In this document: one piece after another, positions 12,090 to 27,000 of the stretch
Position numbering within the stretch: position 1 is the stretch's first letter
How the letters are laid out: every line of letters begins with the position of its first letter
From: Limnoperna fortunei
Taxonomy: Eukaryota > Mollusca > Bivalvia > Mytilida > Modiolidae
Assembly (NCBI GenBank): GCA_944474755.1
Contig: OX104123.1
Coordinates: 68,937,898-69,001,897, forward strand
Reading direction: 5' to 3'
Length of the DNA: 64,000 nucleotides
Made by a program: the position numbers and the translations under genes
Notes under the pieces: model-generated
What the model saw: the letters and a program-made list of their open reading frames with translations, nothing else
Database searches by the model: none
Told to the model about the DNA's origin: nothing

Positions 12090-15000
12090 ACTTTGTGTCG
12101 AGGAATACCCTTTTATTAGTACTTGTCTATTTATAGGATGTCGAGGAATACGCTTATAGAAGTACTTCTCTATTTATAGGATGTCGAGGAATACGCTTAT
12201 ATAAGCACTTCTCTATTTATAGGGTGTCGAGGCATACCTTTATATCAGTACTTCTCTGTTTATAGGGTGTCGAGGAATACCCTTATATCAGTGCTTCTCT
12301 GTTTATAGTCTGTCGAAAAATACCCTTATATCAGTACTTCTCTGTTTATAGTGTGTCAAGGAATACCCTTATATCAGTACTTCTCTATTTATAGGGTGTC
12401 GAGGAATACCCTTATATCAGTACTTCTCTGTTTATAGGGTGTCGAGGAATACCCTTATATCAGTGCTTCTCTGTTTATAGTCTGTCGAGGAATACCCTTA
12501 TATCAGTACTTCTCTGTTTATAGTGTGTCAAGGAATACCCTTATATCAGTACTTCTCTATTTATAGTGTGTCGAGGAATACCCTTATATCAGTACTTCTC
12601 TGTTTATAGGGTGTCGAGGAATACCCTTATATCAGTACCTCTCTGTTTATAGGGTGTCGAGGAATACCCTTATATCAGTACTTCTCTGTTTATATGGTGT
12701 CGAGGAATACGCTTATATCAGTAATTCTCTGTTTATAGGGTGTCGAGGCATGCCTTTATATCAGTACTTCTCTGTTTATAGGGTGTCGAGGAATACCCTT
12801 ATATCAGTACTTCTCTGTTTATAGGGTGTCGAGGAATACCCTTATATCAGTGCTTCTTTGTTTATAGTGTGTCAAGGAATACCCTTATATCAGTACTTCT
12901 CTATTTATAGTGTGTCGAGGAATACCCTTATATCAGTGCTTCTTTGTTTATAGTGTGTCAAGGAATACGCTTATATCAGTAATTCTCTGTTTATAGGGTG
13001 TCGAGGCATACCTTTATATCAGTACTTCTCTGTTTATAGTGTGTCAAGGAATACCCTTATATCAGTACTTCTCTATTTATAGGGTGTCGAGGAATACCCT
13101 TATATCAGTACTTCTCTGTTTATAGGGTGTCGAGGAATACCCTTATATCAGTGCTTCTCTGTTTATAGTGTGTCGAGGAATACCCTTATATCAGTACTTC
13201 TCTGTTTATAGGGTGTCGAGGAATACCCTTATATCAGTGCTTCTCTGTTTATAGTCTGTCGAGGAATACCCTTATATCAGTACTTCTCTGTTTATAGGGT
13301 GTCGAGGAATACCCTTATATCAGTACCTCTGTTTATAGGGTGTCGAGGAATACCCTTATATCAGTACTTCTCTGTTTAAATGGTGTCGAGGAATACGCTT
13401 ATATCAGTAATTCTCTGTTTATAGGGTGTCGAGGCATACCTTTATATCAGTACTTCTCTGTTTATAGGGTGTCGAGGAATACCCTTATATCAGTACTTCT
13501 CTGTTTATAGGGTGTCGAGGAATACCCTTATATCAGTGCTTCTTTGTTTATAGTCTGTCGAGGAATACCCTTATATCAGTACTTCTCTGTTTATAGGGTG
13601 TCGAGGCATACCTTTATATCAGTACTTCTCTGTTTATAGTGTGTCAAGGAATACCCTTATATCAGTACTTCTCTATTTATAGGGTGTCGAGGAATACCCT
13701 TATATCAGTGCTTCTCTGTTTATAGTGTGTCGAGGAATACCCTTAAATCAGTACTTCTCTGTTTATAGGGTGTCGAGGAATACCCTTATATCAGTACTTC
13801 TCTGTTTATAGGGTGTCGAGGAATACCCTTATATCAGTACTTCTCTATTTATAGGGTGTCGAGGAATACCCTTATATCAGTACTTCTCTGTTTATAGGGT
13901 GTCGAGGAATACCCTTATATCAGTACTTCTCTGTTTATAGGGTGTCGAGGAATACCCTTATATCAGTGCTTCTCTGTTTATAGTGTGTCGAGGAATACCC
14001 TTATATCAGTACTTCTCTGTTTATATGGTGTCGAGGCATACCTTTATATCAGAACTTCTCTGTTTATAGGGTGTCGAGGAATACCCTTATATCAGTACTT
14101 CTCTGTTTATAGGGTGTCGAGGAATACCCTTATATCAGTGCTTCTCTGTTTATAGTGTGTCGAGGAATACCCTTATATCAGTACTTCTCTGTTTATATGG
14201 TGTCGAGGCATACCTTTATATCAGAACTTCTCTGTTTATAGGGTGTCGAGGCATACCTTTATATCAGTGCTTCTCTGTTTATAATGTGTCGAGGAATACC
14301 CTTATATCAGTACATCTCTGTTTAAAGGATGTCGAGGAATACCCTTGTATCAGTACTTCTCTATTTATAGGGTGTCGAGGAATACCCTTATATCAGTACT
14401 TCTCTGTTTATAGGGTGTCGAGGAATACCTTTATATCAGTACTTCTCTGTTTATAGGGTGTCGAGGAATACCCTTATATCAGTGCTTCTCTGTTTATAGT
14501 CTGTCGAGGAATACCCTTATATCAGTACTTCTCTATTTATAGTGTGTCGAGGAATACCCTTATATCAGTGCTTCTCTGTTTATAGTGTGTCGAGGAATAC
14601 CCTTATATCAGTACTTCTCTGTTTATAGGGTGTTGAGGCATACCTTTATATCAGTACTTCTCTGTTTATAGGGTGTCGAGGAATACCCTTATATCAGTGC
14701 TTCTTTGTTTATAGTCTGTCGAGGAATACCCTTATATCAGTACTTCTCTGTTTATGGGGTGTCGAGGCATACCTTTATATCAGTACTTCTCTGTTTATAG
14801 GGTGTCGAGGAATACCCTTATATCAGTGCTTCTCTGTTTATAGTCTGTCGAGGAATACCCTTATATCAGTACTTCTCTGTTTATAGTGTGTCAATGAATA
14901 CCCTTATATCAGTACTTCTCTATTTATAGGGTGTCGAGGAATACCCTTATATCAGTACTTCTCTGTTTATAGTCTGTCGAGGAATACCCTTATATCAGTA

Positions 15001-18000
15001 CTTCTCTGTTTATAGGGTGTCGAGGAATACCCTTATATCAGTACTTCTCTGTTTATAGTGTGTCGAGGAATACCCTTATATCAGTACTTCTCTGTTTATA
15101 GGGTGTCGAGGAATACCCTTATATCAGTACTTCTCTGTTTATAGGGTGTCGAGGAATACCCTTATATCAGTACTTCTCTGTTTATAGTGTGTCGAGGAAT
15201 ACCCTTATATCAGTACTTCTCTATTTATAGGGTGTCGAGGAATACCCTTATATCAGTACTTCTCTATTTATAGTGTGTCGAGGAATACCCTTATATCAGT
15301 ACTTCTCTATTTATAGGGTGTCGAGGAATACCCTTATATCAGTACTTCTCTGTTTATAGGGTGTCGAGGCATACCTTTATATCAGTACTTCTCTGTTTAT
15401 AGGGTGTCGAGGAATACCCTTATATCAGTACTTCTCTGTTTATATGGTGTCTAGGAATACCCTTATATCAGTACTTCTCTGTTTATATGGTGTCGAGGAA
15501 TACCCTTATATCAGTAATTCTCTGTTTATAGTGTGTCAAGGAATACCCTTATATCAGTACTTCTCTGTTTATATGGTGTCGAGGAATACCCTTATATCAG
15601 TAATTCTCTGTTTATAGGGTGTCGAGGCATACCTTTATATCAGTACTTCTCTGTTTATAGGGTGTCGAGGAATACGCTTATATCAGTACTTCTCTGTTTA
15701 TATGGTGTCGAGGAATACCCTTATATCAGTAATTCTCTGTTTATAGGGTGTCGAGGCATACCTTTATATCAGTACTTCTCTGTTTATAGGGTGTCGAGGA
15801 ATACCCTTATATCAGTACATCTCTGTTTATAGGGTGTCGAGGAATACCCTTATATCAGTGCTTCTTTGTTTATAGTCTGTCGAGGAATACCCTTATATCA
15901 GTACTTCTCTGTTTATGGGGTGTCGAGGCATACCTTTATATCAGTACTTCTCTGTTTATAGGGTGTCGAGGAATACCCTTATATCAGTGCTTCTCTGTTT
16001 ATAGTCTGTCGAGGAATACCCTTATATCAGTACTTCTCTGTTTATAGTGTGTCAATGAATACCCTTATATCAGTACTTCTCTATTTATAGGGTGTCGAGG
16101 AATACCCTTATATCAGTACTTCTCTGTTTATAGGGTGTCGAGGCATACCTTTATATCAGTACTTCTCTGTTTATAGGGTGTCGAGGAATACCCTTATATC
16201 AGTACTTCTCTGTTTATAGGGTGTGGAGGAATACCCTTATATCAGTGCTTCTCTGTTTATAGTGTGTCGAGGAATACCCTTATATCAGTACTTCTCTGTT
16301 TATAGGTTGTCGAGGCATACCTTTATATCAGTACTTCTCTGTTTATAGGGTGTCGAGGAATACCCTTATATCAGTACTTCTCTGTTTATAGGGTGTCTAG
16401 GAATACCCTTATATCAGTGCTTCTTTGTTTATAGTCAGTCGAGGAATACCCTTATATCAGTACTTCTCTGTTTGTAGGGTGTCGAGGCATACCTTTATAT
16501 CAGTACTTCTCTGTTTATAGGGTGTCGAGGAATACCCTTATATCAGTACTTCTCTGTTTATAGTCTGTCGAGGAATACCCTTATATCAGTACTTCTCTGT
16601 TTATAGTGTGTCAAGGAATACCCTTATATCAGTACTTCTCTATTTATAGTGTGTCGAGGAATACCCTTATATCAGTGCTTCTCTCTTTATAGTGTGTCGA
16701 GGAATACCCTTATATCAGTACTTCTCTGTTTATAGGGTGTCGAGGCATACCTTTATATCAGTACTTCTCTGTTTATAGGGTGTCGAGGAATACCCTTATT
16801 TCAGTAATTCTCTGTTTATAGGGTACCGAGGCATACCTTTATATTAGTACTTCTCTGTTTATAGTCTGTCGAGGAATACCCTTATATCAGTACTTCTCTG
16901 TTTATAGTGTGTCAAGGAATACCCTTATATCAGTACTTCTCTATTTATAGTGTGTCGAGGAATACCCTTATATCAGTGCTTCTCTCTTTATAGTGTGTCG
17001 AGGAATACCCTTATATCAGTACTTCTCTGTTTATAGGGTGTCGAGGCATACCTTTATATCAGTACTTCTCTGTTTATAGGGTGTCGAGGAATACCCTTAT
17101 ATCAGTACTTCTCTGTTTATAGGGTGTCTAGGAATACCCTTATATCAGTGCTTCTTTGTTTATAGTCAGTCGAGGAATACCCTTATATCAGTACTTCTCT
17201 GTTTGTAGGGTGTCGAGGCATACCTTTATATCAGTACTTCTCTGTTTATAGGGTGTCGAGGAATACCCTTATATCAGTGCTTCTCTGTTTATAGTGTGTC
17301 GAGGAATACCCTTATATCAGTACTTCTCTGTTTATAGGGTGTCGAGGAATACCCTTATATCAGTGCTTCTCTGTTTATAGTGTGTCGAGGAATACCCTTA
17401 TATCAGTACTTCTCTATTTATAGGGTGTCGAGGCATACCTTTATATCAGAACTTCTCTGTTTATAGGGTGTCGAGGAATACCCTTATATCAGTACTTCTC
17501 TGTTTATAGTCTGTCGAGGAATACCCTTATATCAGTGCTTCTCTGTTTATAGTGTGTCGAGGAATACCCTTATATCAGTACATCTCTGTTTATAGGATGT
17601 CGAGGAATACCCTTGTATCAGTACTTCTCTATTTATAGGGTGTCGAGGAATACCCTTATATCAGTACTTCTCTGTTTATAGGGTGTCGAGGAATACCTTT
17701 ATATCAGTACTTCTCTGTTTATAGGGTGTCAAGGAATACCCTTATATCAGTACTTCTCTATTTATAGGGTGTCGAGGAATACCCTTATATCAGTACTTCT
17801 CTGTTTATAGGGTGTCGAGGAATACCCTTATATCAGTGCTTCTCTGTTTATAGTCTGTCGAGGAATACCCTTATATCAGTACTTCTCTGTTTATAGTGTG
17901 TCAAGGAATACCCTTATATCAGTACTTCTCTATTTATAGTGTGTCGAGGAATACCCTTATATCAGTGCTTCTCTCTTTATAGTGTGTCGAGGAATACCCT

Positions 18001-21000
18001 TATATCAGTACTTCTCTGTTTATAGGGTGTCGAGGCATACCTTTATATCAGTACTTCTCTGTTTATAGGGTGTCGAGGAATACCCTTATTTCAGTAATTC
18101 TCTGTTTATAGGGTACCGAGGCATACCTTTATATTAGTACTTCTCTGTTTATAGGGTGTCGAGGAATACCCTTATATCAGTGCTTCTCTGTTTATAGGGT
18201 GTCGTGGAATACCCTTATATCAGTACTTCTCTATTTATAGTGTGTCGAGGAATACCCTTATATCAGTGCTTCTCTGTTTATAGTGTGTCGAGGAATACCC
18301 TTATATCAGTACTTCTCTGTTTATAGGGTGTCGAGGCATACCTTTATATCAGTACTTCTCTGTTTATAGGGTGTCGAGGAATACCCTTATATCAGTAATT
18401 CTCTGTTTATAGGGTACCGAGGCATACCTTTATATCAGTACTTCTCTGTTTATAGGGTGTCGAGGAATACCCTTATATCAGTGCTTCTCTGTTTATAGGG
18501 TGTCGTGGAATACCCTTATATCAGTACTTCTCTGTTTATAGTGTGTCAAGGAATACCCTTATATCAGTACTTCTCTGTTAATAGGGTGTCGAGGAATACC
18601 CTTATATCAGTACTTCTCTGTTTATAGGGTGTCGAGGAATACCCTTATATCAGTGCTTCTCTGTTTATAGTCTGTCGAGGAATACCCTTATATCAGTACT
18701 TCTCTGTTTATAGTGTGTCAAGGAATACCCTTATATCAGTACTTCTCTATTTATAGTGTGTCGAGGAATACCCTTATATCAGTACTTCTCTGTTTATAGG
18801 GTGTCGAGGAATACCCTTATATCAGTACCTCTCTGTTTATAGGGTGTCGAGGAATACCCTTATATCAGTACTTCTCTGTTTATATGGTGTCGAGGAATAC
18901 GCTTATATCAGTAATTCTCTGTTTATAGGGTGTCGAGGCATACCTTTATATCAGTACTTCTCTGTTTATAGGGTGTCGAGGAATACCCTTATATCAGTAC
19001 TTCTCTGTTTATAGGGTGTCGAGGAATACCCTTATATCAGTGCTTCTTTGTTTATGGTCTGTCGAGGAATACCCTTATATCAGTACTTCTCTGTTTATAG
19101 GGTGTCGAGGCATACCTTTATATCAGTACTTCTCTGTTTATAGTGTGTCAAGGAATACCCTTATATCAGTACTTCTCTATTTATAGGGTGTCGAGGAATA
19201 CCCTTATATCAGTACTTCTCTGTTTATAGGGTGTCGAGGAATACCCTTATATCAGTGCTTCTCTGTTTATAGTGTGTCGAGGAATACCCTTATATCAGTA
19301 CTTCTCTGTTTATAGGGTGTCGAGGAATACCCTTATATCAGTGCTTCTCTGTTTATAGTGTGTCGAGGAATACCCTTATATCAGTACTTCTCTGTTTATA
19401 GGGTGTCGAGGAATACCCTTATATCAGTACCTCTGTTTATAGGGTGTCGAGGAATACCCTTATATCAGTACTTCTCTGTTTATATGGTGTCGAGGAATAC
19501 GCTTATATCAGTAATTCTCTGTTTATAGGGTGTCGAGGCATACCTTTATATCAGTACTTCTCTGTTTATAGGGTGTCGAGGAATACCCTTATATCAGTAC
19601 TTCTCTGTTTATAGGGTGTCGAGGAATACCCTTATATCAGTGCTTCTTTGTTTATAGTCTGTCGAGGAATACCCTTATATCAGTACTTCTCTGTTTATAG
19701 GGTGTGGAGGCATACCTTTATATCAGTACTTCTCTGTTTATAGTGTGTCAAGGAATACCCTTATATCAGTACTTCTCTATTTATAGGGTGTCGAGGAATA
19801 CCCTTATATCAGTGCTTCTCTGTTTATAGTGTGTCGAGGAATACCCTTATATCAGTACTTCTCTATTTATAGGGTGTCGAGAAATACCCTTCTATCCGTA
19901 CTTCTCTGTTTATAGGGTGTCGAGGAATACCCTTATATCAGTGCTTCTCTGTTTATAGTCTGTCGGGGAATACCCTTATATCAGTGCTTCTCTGTTTATA
20001 GTCTGTCGAGGAATACCCTTATATCAGTACTTCTCTGTTTATAGTGTGTCAAGGAATACCCTTATATCAGTACTTCTCTATTTATAGTGTGTCGAGGAAT
20101 ACCCTTATATCAGTACTTCTCTGTTTATAGGGTGTCGAGGCATACCTTTATATCAGTACTTCTCTGTTTATAGGGTGTCGAGGAATACACTTATATCAGT
20201 AATTCTCTGTTTATAGGGTACCGAGGCATTCCTTTATATCAGTACTTCTCTGTTTATAGGGTGTCGAGGAATACCCTTATATCAGTGCTTCTCTGTTTAT
20301 AGGGTGTCGTGGAATACCCTTATATCAGTACTTCTCTGTTTATAGTGTGTCAAGGAATACCCTTATATCAGTACTTCTCTGTTAATAGGGTGTCGAGGAA
20401 TACCCTTATATCAGTACTTCTCTGTTTATAGGGTGTCGAGGAATACCCTTATATCAGTGCTTCTCTGTTTATAGTCTGTCGAGGAATACCCTTATATCAG
20501 TACTTCTCTGTTTATAGTGTGTCAAGGAATACCCTTATATCAGTACTTCTCTATTTATAGTGTGTCGAGGAATACCCTTATATCAGTACTTCTCTGTTTA
20601 TAGGGTGTCGAGGAATACCCTTATATCAGTACCTCTCTGTTTATAGGGTGTCGAGGAATACCCTTATATGAGTACTTCTCTGTTTATATGGTGTCGAGGA
20701 ATACGCTTATATCAGTAATTCTCTGTTTATAGGATGTCGAGGCATACCTTTATATCAGTACTTCTCTGTTTATAGGGTGTCGAGGAATACCCTTATATCA
20801 GTACTTCTCTGTTTATAGGGTGTCGAGGAATACCCTTATATCAGTGCTTCTTTGTTTATAGTCTGTCGAGGAATACCCTTATATCAGTACTTCTCTGTTT
20901 ATAGGGTGTCGAGGCATACCTTTATATCAGTACTTCTCTGTTTATAGTGTGTCAAGGAATACCCTTATATCAGTACTTCTCTATTTATAGGGTGTCGAGG

Positions 21001-24000
21001 AATACCCTTATATCAGTACTTCTCTGTTTATAGGGTGTCGAGGAATACCCTTATATCAGTGCTTCTCTGTTTATGGGGTGTCGAGGCATACCTTTATATC
21101 AGTACTTCTCTATTTATAGTGTGTCGAGGAATACCCTTATATCAGTGCTTCTCTGTTTATAGTGTGTCGAGGAATACCCTTATATCAGTACTTCTCTGTT
21201 TATAGGGTGTCGAGGAATACCCTTATATCAGTACCTCTGTTTATAGGGTGTCGAGGCATACCTTTATATCAGTACTTCTCTGTTTATAGGGTGTCGAGGA
21301 ATACCCTTATATCAGTGCTTCTTTGTTTATAGTCTGTCGAGGAATACCCTTATATCAGTACTTCTCTGTTTATAGGGTGTCGAGGCATACCTTTATATCA
21401 GTACTTCTCTGTTTATAGTGTGTCAAGGAATACCCTTATATCAGTACTTCTCTATTTATAGGGTGTCGAGGAATACCCTTATATCAGTGCTTCTCTGTTT
21501 ATAGTGTGTCGAGGAATACCCTTATATCAGTACTTCTCTGTTTATAGGGTGTCGAGGAATACCCTTATATCAGTGCTTCTCTGTTTATAGTGTGTCGAGG
21601 AATACCCTTATATCAGTACTTCTCTGTTTATATGGTGTCGAGGCATACCTTTATATCAGAACTTCTCTGTTTATAGGTTGTCGAGGAATACCCTTATATC
21701 AGTGCTTCTCTGTTTATAGTGTGTCGAGGAATACCCTTATATCAGTACATCTCTGTTTATAGGATGTCGAGGAATACCCTTGTATCAGTACTTCTCTATT
21801 TATAGGGTGTCGAGGAATACCCTTATATCAGTACTTCTCTGTTTATAGGGTGTCGAGGAATACCTTTATATCAGTACTTCTCTGTTTATAGTGTGTAAAG
21901 GAATACCCTTATATCAGTACTTCTCTATTTATAGGGTGTCGAGGAATACCTTTATATCAGTACTTCTCTGTTTATAGTGTGTCAAGGAATACCCTTATAT
22001 CAGTACTTCTCTATTTATAGGGTGTCGAGGAATACCCTTATATCAGTACCTCTCTGTTTATAGGGTGTCGAGGAATACCCTTATATCAGTGCTTCTCTGT
22101 TTATAGTCTGTCGAGGAATACCCTTATATCAGTACTTCTCTGTTTATAGTGTGTCAAGGAATACCCTTATATCAGTACTTCTCTATTTATAGTGTGTCGA
22201 GGAATACCCTTATATCAGTGCTTCTCTGTTTATAGTGTGTCGAGGAATACCCTTATATCAGTACTTCTCTGTTTATAGGGTGTTGAGGCATACCTTTATA
22301 TCAGTACTTCTCTGTTTATAGGGTGTCGAGGAATACCCTTATATCAGTGCTTCTTTGTTTATAGTCTGTCGAGGAATACCCTTATATCAGTACTTCTCTG
22401 TTTATGGGGTGTCGAGGCATACCTTTATATCAGTACTTCTCTGTTTATAGGGTGTCGAGGAATACCCTTATATCAGTGCTTCTCTGTTTATAGTATGTCG
22501 AGGAATACCCTTATATCAGTACTTCTCTGTTTATAGTGTGTCAATGAATACCCTTATATCAGTACTTCTCTATTTATAGGGTGTCGAGGAATACCCTTAT
22601 ATCAGTACTTCTCTGTTTATAGGGTGTCGAGGAATACCCTTATATCAGTGCTTCTCTGTTTATAGTGTGTCGAGGAATACCCTTAAATCAGTACTTCTCT
22701 GTTTATAGGGTGTCGAGGCATACCTTTATATCAGTACTTCTCTGTTTATAGGGTGTCGAGGAATACCCTTATATCAGTACTTCTCTGTTTATATGGTGTC
22801 TAGGAATACCCTTATATCAGTACTTCTCTGTTTATATGGTGTCGAGGAATACCCTTATATCAGTAATTCTCTGTTTATAGTGTGTCAAGGAATACCCTTA
22901 TATCAGTACTTCTCTGTTTATATGGTGTCGAGGAATACCCTTATATCAGTAATTCTCTGTTTATAGGGTGTCGAGGCATACCTTTATATCAGTACTTCTC
23001 TCTTTATAGGGTGTCGAGTAATACGCTTATATCAGTACTTCTCTGTTTATATGGTTTCGAGGAATACCCTTATATCAGTAATTCTCTGTTTATAGGGTGT
23101 CGAGGCATACCTTTATATCAGTACTTCTCTGTTTATAGGGTGTCGAGGAATACCCTTATATCAGTACTTCTCTGTTTATAGGGTGTCGAGGAATACCCTT
23201 ATATCAGTGCTTCTTTGTTTATAGTCTGTCGAGGAATACCCTTATATCAGTACTTCTCTATTTATGGGGTGTCGAGGCATACCTTTATATCAGTACTTCT
23301 CTGTTTATAGGGTGTCGAGGAATACCCTTATATCAGTGCTTCTCTGTTTATAGTCTGTCGAGGAATACCCTTATATCAGTACTTCTCTGTTTATAGTGTG
23401 TCAATGAATACCCTTATATCAGTACTTCTCTATTTATAGGGTGTCGAGGAATACCCTTATATCAGTACTTCTCTGTTTATAGGGTGTCGAGGCATACCTT
23501 TATATCAGTACTTCTCTGTTTATAGGGTGTCGAGGAATACCCTTATATCAGTACTTCTCTGTTTATAGGGTGTCGAGGAATACCCTTATATCAGTGCTTC
23601 TCTGTTTATAGTGTGTCGAGGAATACCCTTATATCAGTACTTCTCTGTTTATAGGTTGTCGAGGCATACCTTTATATCAGTACTTCTCTGTTTATAGGGT
23701 GTCGAGGAATACCCTTATATCAGTACTTCTCTGTTTATAGTGTGTCGAGGAATACCCTTATATCAGTACTTCTCTGTTTATAGGGTGTCTAGGAATACCC
23801 TTATATCAGTGCTTCTTTGTTTATAGGGTGTCGAGGAATACCCTTATATCAGTACTTCTCTGTTTATAGTCTGTCGAGGAATACCCTTATATCAGTACTT
23901 CTCTGTTTATAGGGTGTCGAGGAATACCCTTATATCAGTACTTCTCTGTTTATAGTCTGTCGAGGAATACCCTTATATCAGTACTTCTCTGTTTATAGTC

Positions 24001-27000
24001 TGTCGAGGAATACCCTTATATCAGTACTTCTCTGTTTATAGGGTGTCGAGGAATACCCTTATATCAGTACTTCTCTGTTTGTAGGGTGTCGAGGCATACC
24101 TTTATATCAGTACTTCTCTGTTTATAGGGTGTCGAGGAATACCCTTATATCAGTACTTCTCTGTTTATAGGGTGTCGAGGAATACCCTTATATCAGTACA
24201 TCTCTGTTTATAGTGTGTCGAGGAATACCCTTATATCAGTACTTCTCTATTTATAGGGTGTCGAGGAATACCCTTATATCAGTACTTCTCTGTTTATAGG
24301 GTGTCGAGGAATACCCTTATATCAGTGCTTCTCTGTTTATAGTGTGTCAAGGAATACCCTTATATCAGTACTTCTCTATTTATAGGGTGTCGAGGAATAC
24401 CCTTATATCAGTACTTCTCTGTTTATAGGGTGTCGAGGAATACCCTTATATCAGTGCTTCTCTGTTTATAGTCTGTCGAGGAATACCCTTATATCAGTAC
24501 TTCTCTGTTTATAGTGTGTCAAGGAATACCCTTATATCAGTACTTCTCTGTTTATATGGTGTCCAGGAATACCCTTATATCAGTAATTCTCTGTTTATAG
24601 GGTGTCGAGGCATACCTTTATATCAGTACTTCTCTGTTTATAGGGTGTCGAGGAATACCCTTATATCAGTAATTCTCTGTTTATAGGGTGTCGAGGCATA
24701 CCTTTATATCAGTACTTCTCTCTTTATAGGGTGTCGAGTAATACGCTTATATCAGTACTTCTCTGTTTATATGGTTTCGAGGAATACCCTTATATCAGTA
24801 ATTCTCTGTTTATAGGGTGTCGAGGCATACCTTTATATCAGTACTTCTCTGTTTATAGGGTGTCGAGGAATACCCTTATATCAGTACTTCTCTGTTTATA
24901 GGGTGTCGAGGAATACCCTTATATCAGTGCTTCTTTGTTTATAGTCTGTCGAGGAATACCCTTATATCAGTACTTCTCTGTTTATGGGGTGTCGAGGCAT
25001 ACCTTTATATCAGTACTTCTCTGTTTATAGGGTGTCGAGGAATACCCTTATATCAGTGCTTCTCTGTTTATAGTCTGTCGAGGAATACCCTTATATCAGT
25101 ACTTCTCTGTTTATAGTGTGTCAATGAATACCCTTATATCAGTACTTCTCTATTTATAGGGTGTCGAGGAATACCCTTATATCAGTACTTCTCTGTTTAT
25201 AGGGTGTCGAGGCATACCTTTATATCAGTACTTCTCTGTTTATAGGGTGTCGAGGAATACCCTTATATCAGTACTTCTCTGTTTATAGGGTGTCGAGGAA
25301 TACCCTTATATCAGTACTTCTCTGTTTATAGTGTGTCGAGGAATACCCTTATATCAGTACTTCTCTGTTTATAGGTTGTCGAGGCATACCTTTATATCAG
25401 TACTTCTCTGTTTATAGGGTGTCGAGGAATACCCTTATATCAGTACTTCTCTGTTTATAGGGTGTCTAGGAATACCCTTATATCAGTGCTTCTTTGTTTA
25501 TAGTCAGTCGAGGAATACCCTTATATCAGTACTTCTCTGTTTGTAGGGTGTCGAGGCATACCTTTATATCAGTACTTCTCTGTTTATAGGGTGTCGAGGA
25601 ATACCCTTATATCAGTGCTTCTCTGTTTATAGTGTGTCGAGGAATACCCTTATATCAGTACTTCTCTGTTTATAGGGTGTCGAGGAATACCCTTATATCA
25701 GTGCTTCTCTGTTTATAGTGTGTCAAGGAATACCCTTATATCAGTACTTCTCTATTTATAGGGTGTCGAGGAATACCCTTATATCAGTACTTCTCTGTTT
25801 ATAGGGTGTCGAGGAATACCCTTATATCAGTGCTTCTCTGTTTATAGTCTGTCGAGGAATACCCTTATATCAGTACTTCTCTGTTTATAGTGTGTCAAGG
25901 AATACCCTTATATCAGTACTTCTCTGTTTATATGGTGTCCAGGAATACCCTTATATCAGTAATTCTCTGTTTATAGGGTGTCGAGGCATACCTTTATATC
26001 AGTACTTCTCTGTTTATAGGGTGTCGAGGAATACCCTTATATCAGTACTTCTCTGTTTATAGTGTGTCGAGGAATACCCTTATATCAGTGCTTCTTTGTT
26101 TATAGTCAGTCGAGGAATACCCTTATATCAGTACTTCTCTGTTTGTAGGGTGTCGAGGCATACCTTTATATCAGTACTTCTCTGTTTATAGGGTGTCGAG
26201 GAATACCCTTATATCAGTACTTCTCTGTTTATAGTGTGTTGAGGAATACCCTTATATCAGTACTTCTCTGTTTATAGGGTGTCGAGGAATACCATTATAT
26301 CAGTGCTTCTCTGTTTATAGTGTGTCGAGGAATACCCTTATATCAGTACATCTCTGTTTATAGGATGTCGAGGAATACCCTTGTATCAGTACTTCTCTAT
26401 TTATAGGGTGTCGAGGAATACCCTTATATCAGTACTTCTCTGTTTATAGGGTGTCGAGGAATACCTTTATATCAGTACTTCTCTGTTTATAGTGTGTCAA
26501 GGAATACCCTTATATCAGTACTTCTCTATTTATAGGGTGTCGAGGAATACCCTTATATCAGTACTTCTCTGTTTATAGGGTGTCGAGGAATACCCTTATA
26601 TCAGTGCTTCTCTGTTTGTAGTCTGTCGAGGAATACCCTTATATCAGTACTTCTCTGTTTATAGTGTGTCAAGGAATACCCTTATATCAGTACTTCTCTA
26701 TTTATAGTGTGTCGAGGAATACCCTTATATCAGTGGTTCTCTGTTTATAGTGTGTCGAGGAATACCCTTATATCAGTACTTCTCTGTTTATAGGGTGTCG
26801 AGGCATACCTTTATATCAGTACTTCTCTGTTTATAGGGTGTCGAGGAATACCCTTATATCAGTAATTCTCTGTTTATAGGGTACCGAGGCATACCTTTAT
26901 ATCAGTACTTCTCTGTTTATAGGGTGTCGAGGAATACCCTTATATCAGTGCTTCTCTGTTTAAAGGGTGTCGTGGAATACCCTTATATCAGTACTTCTCT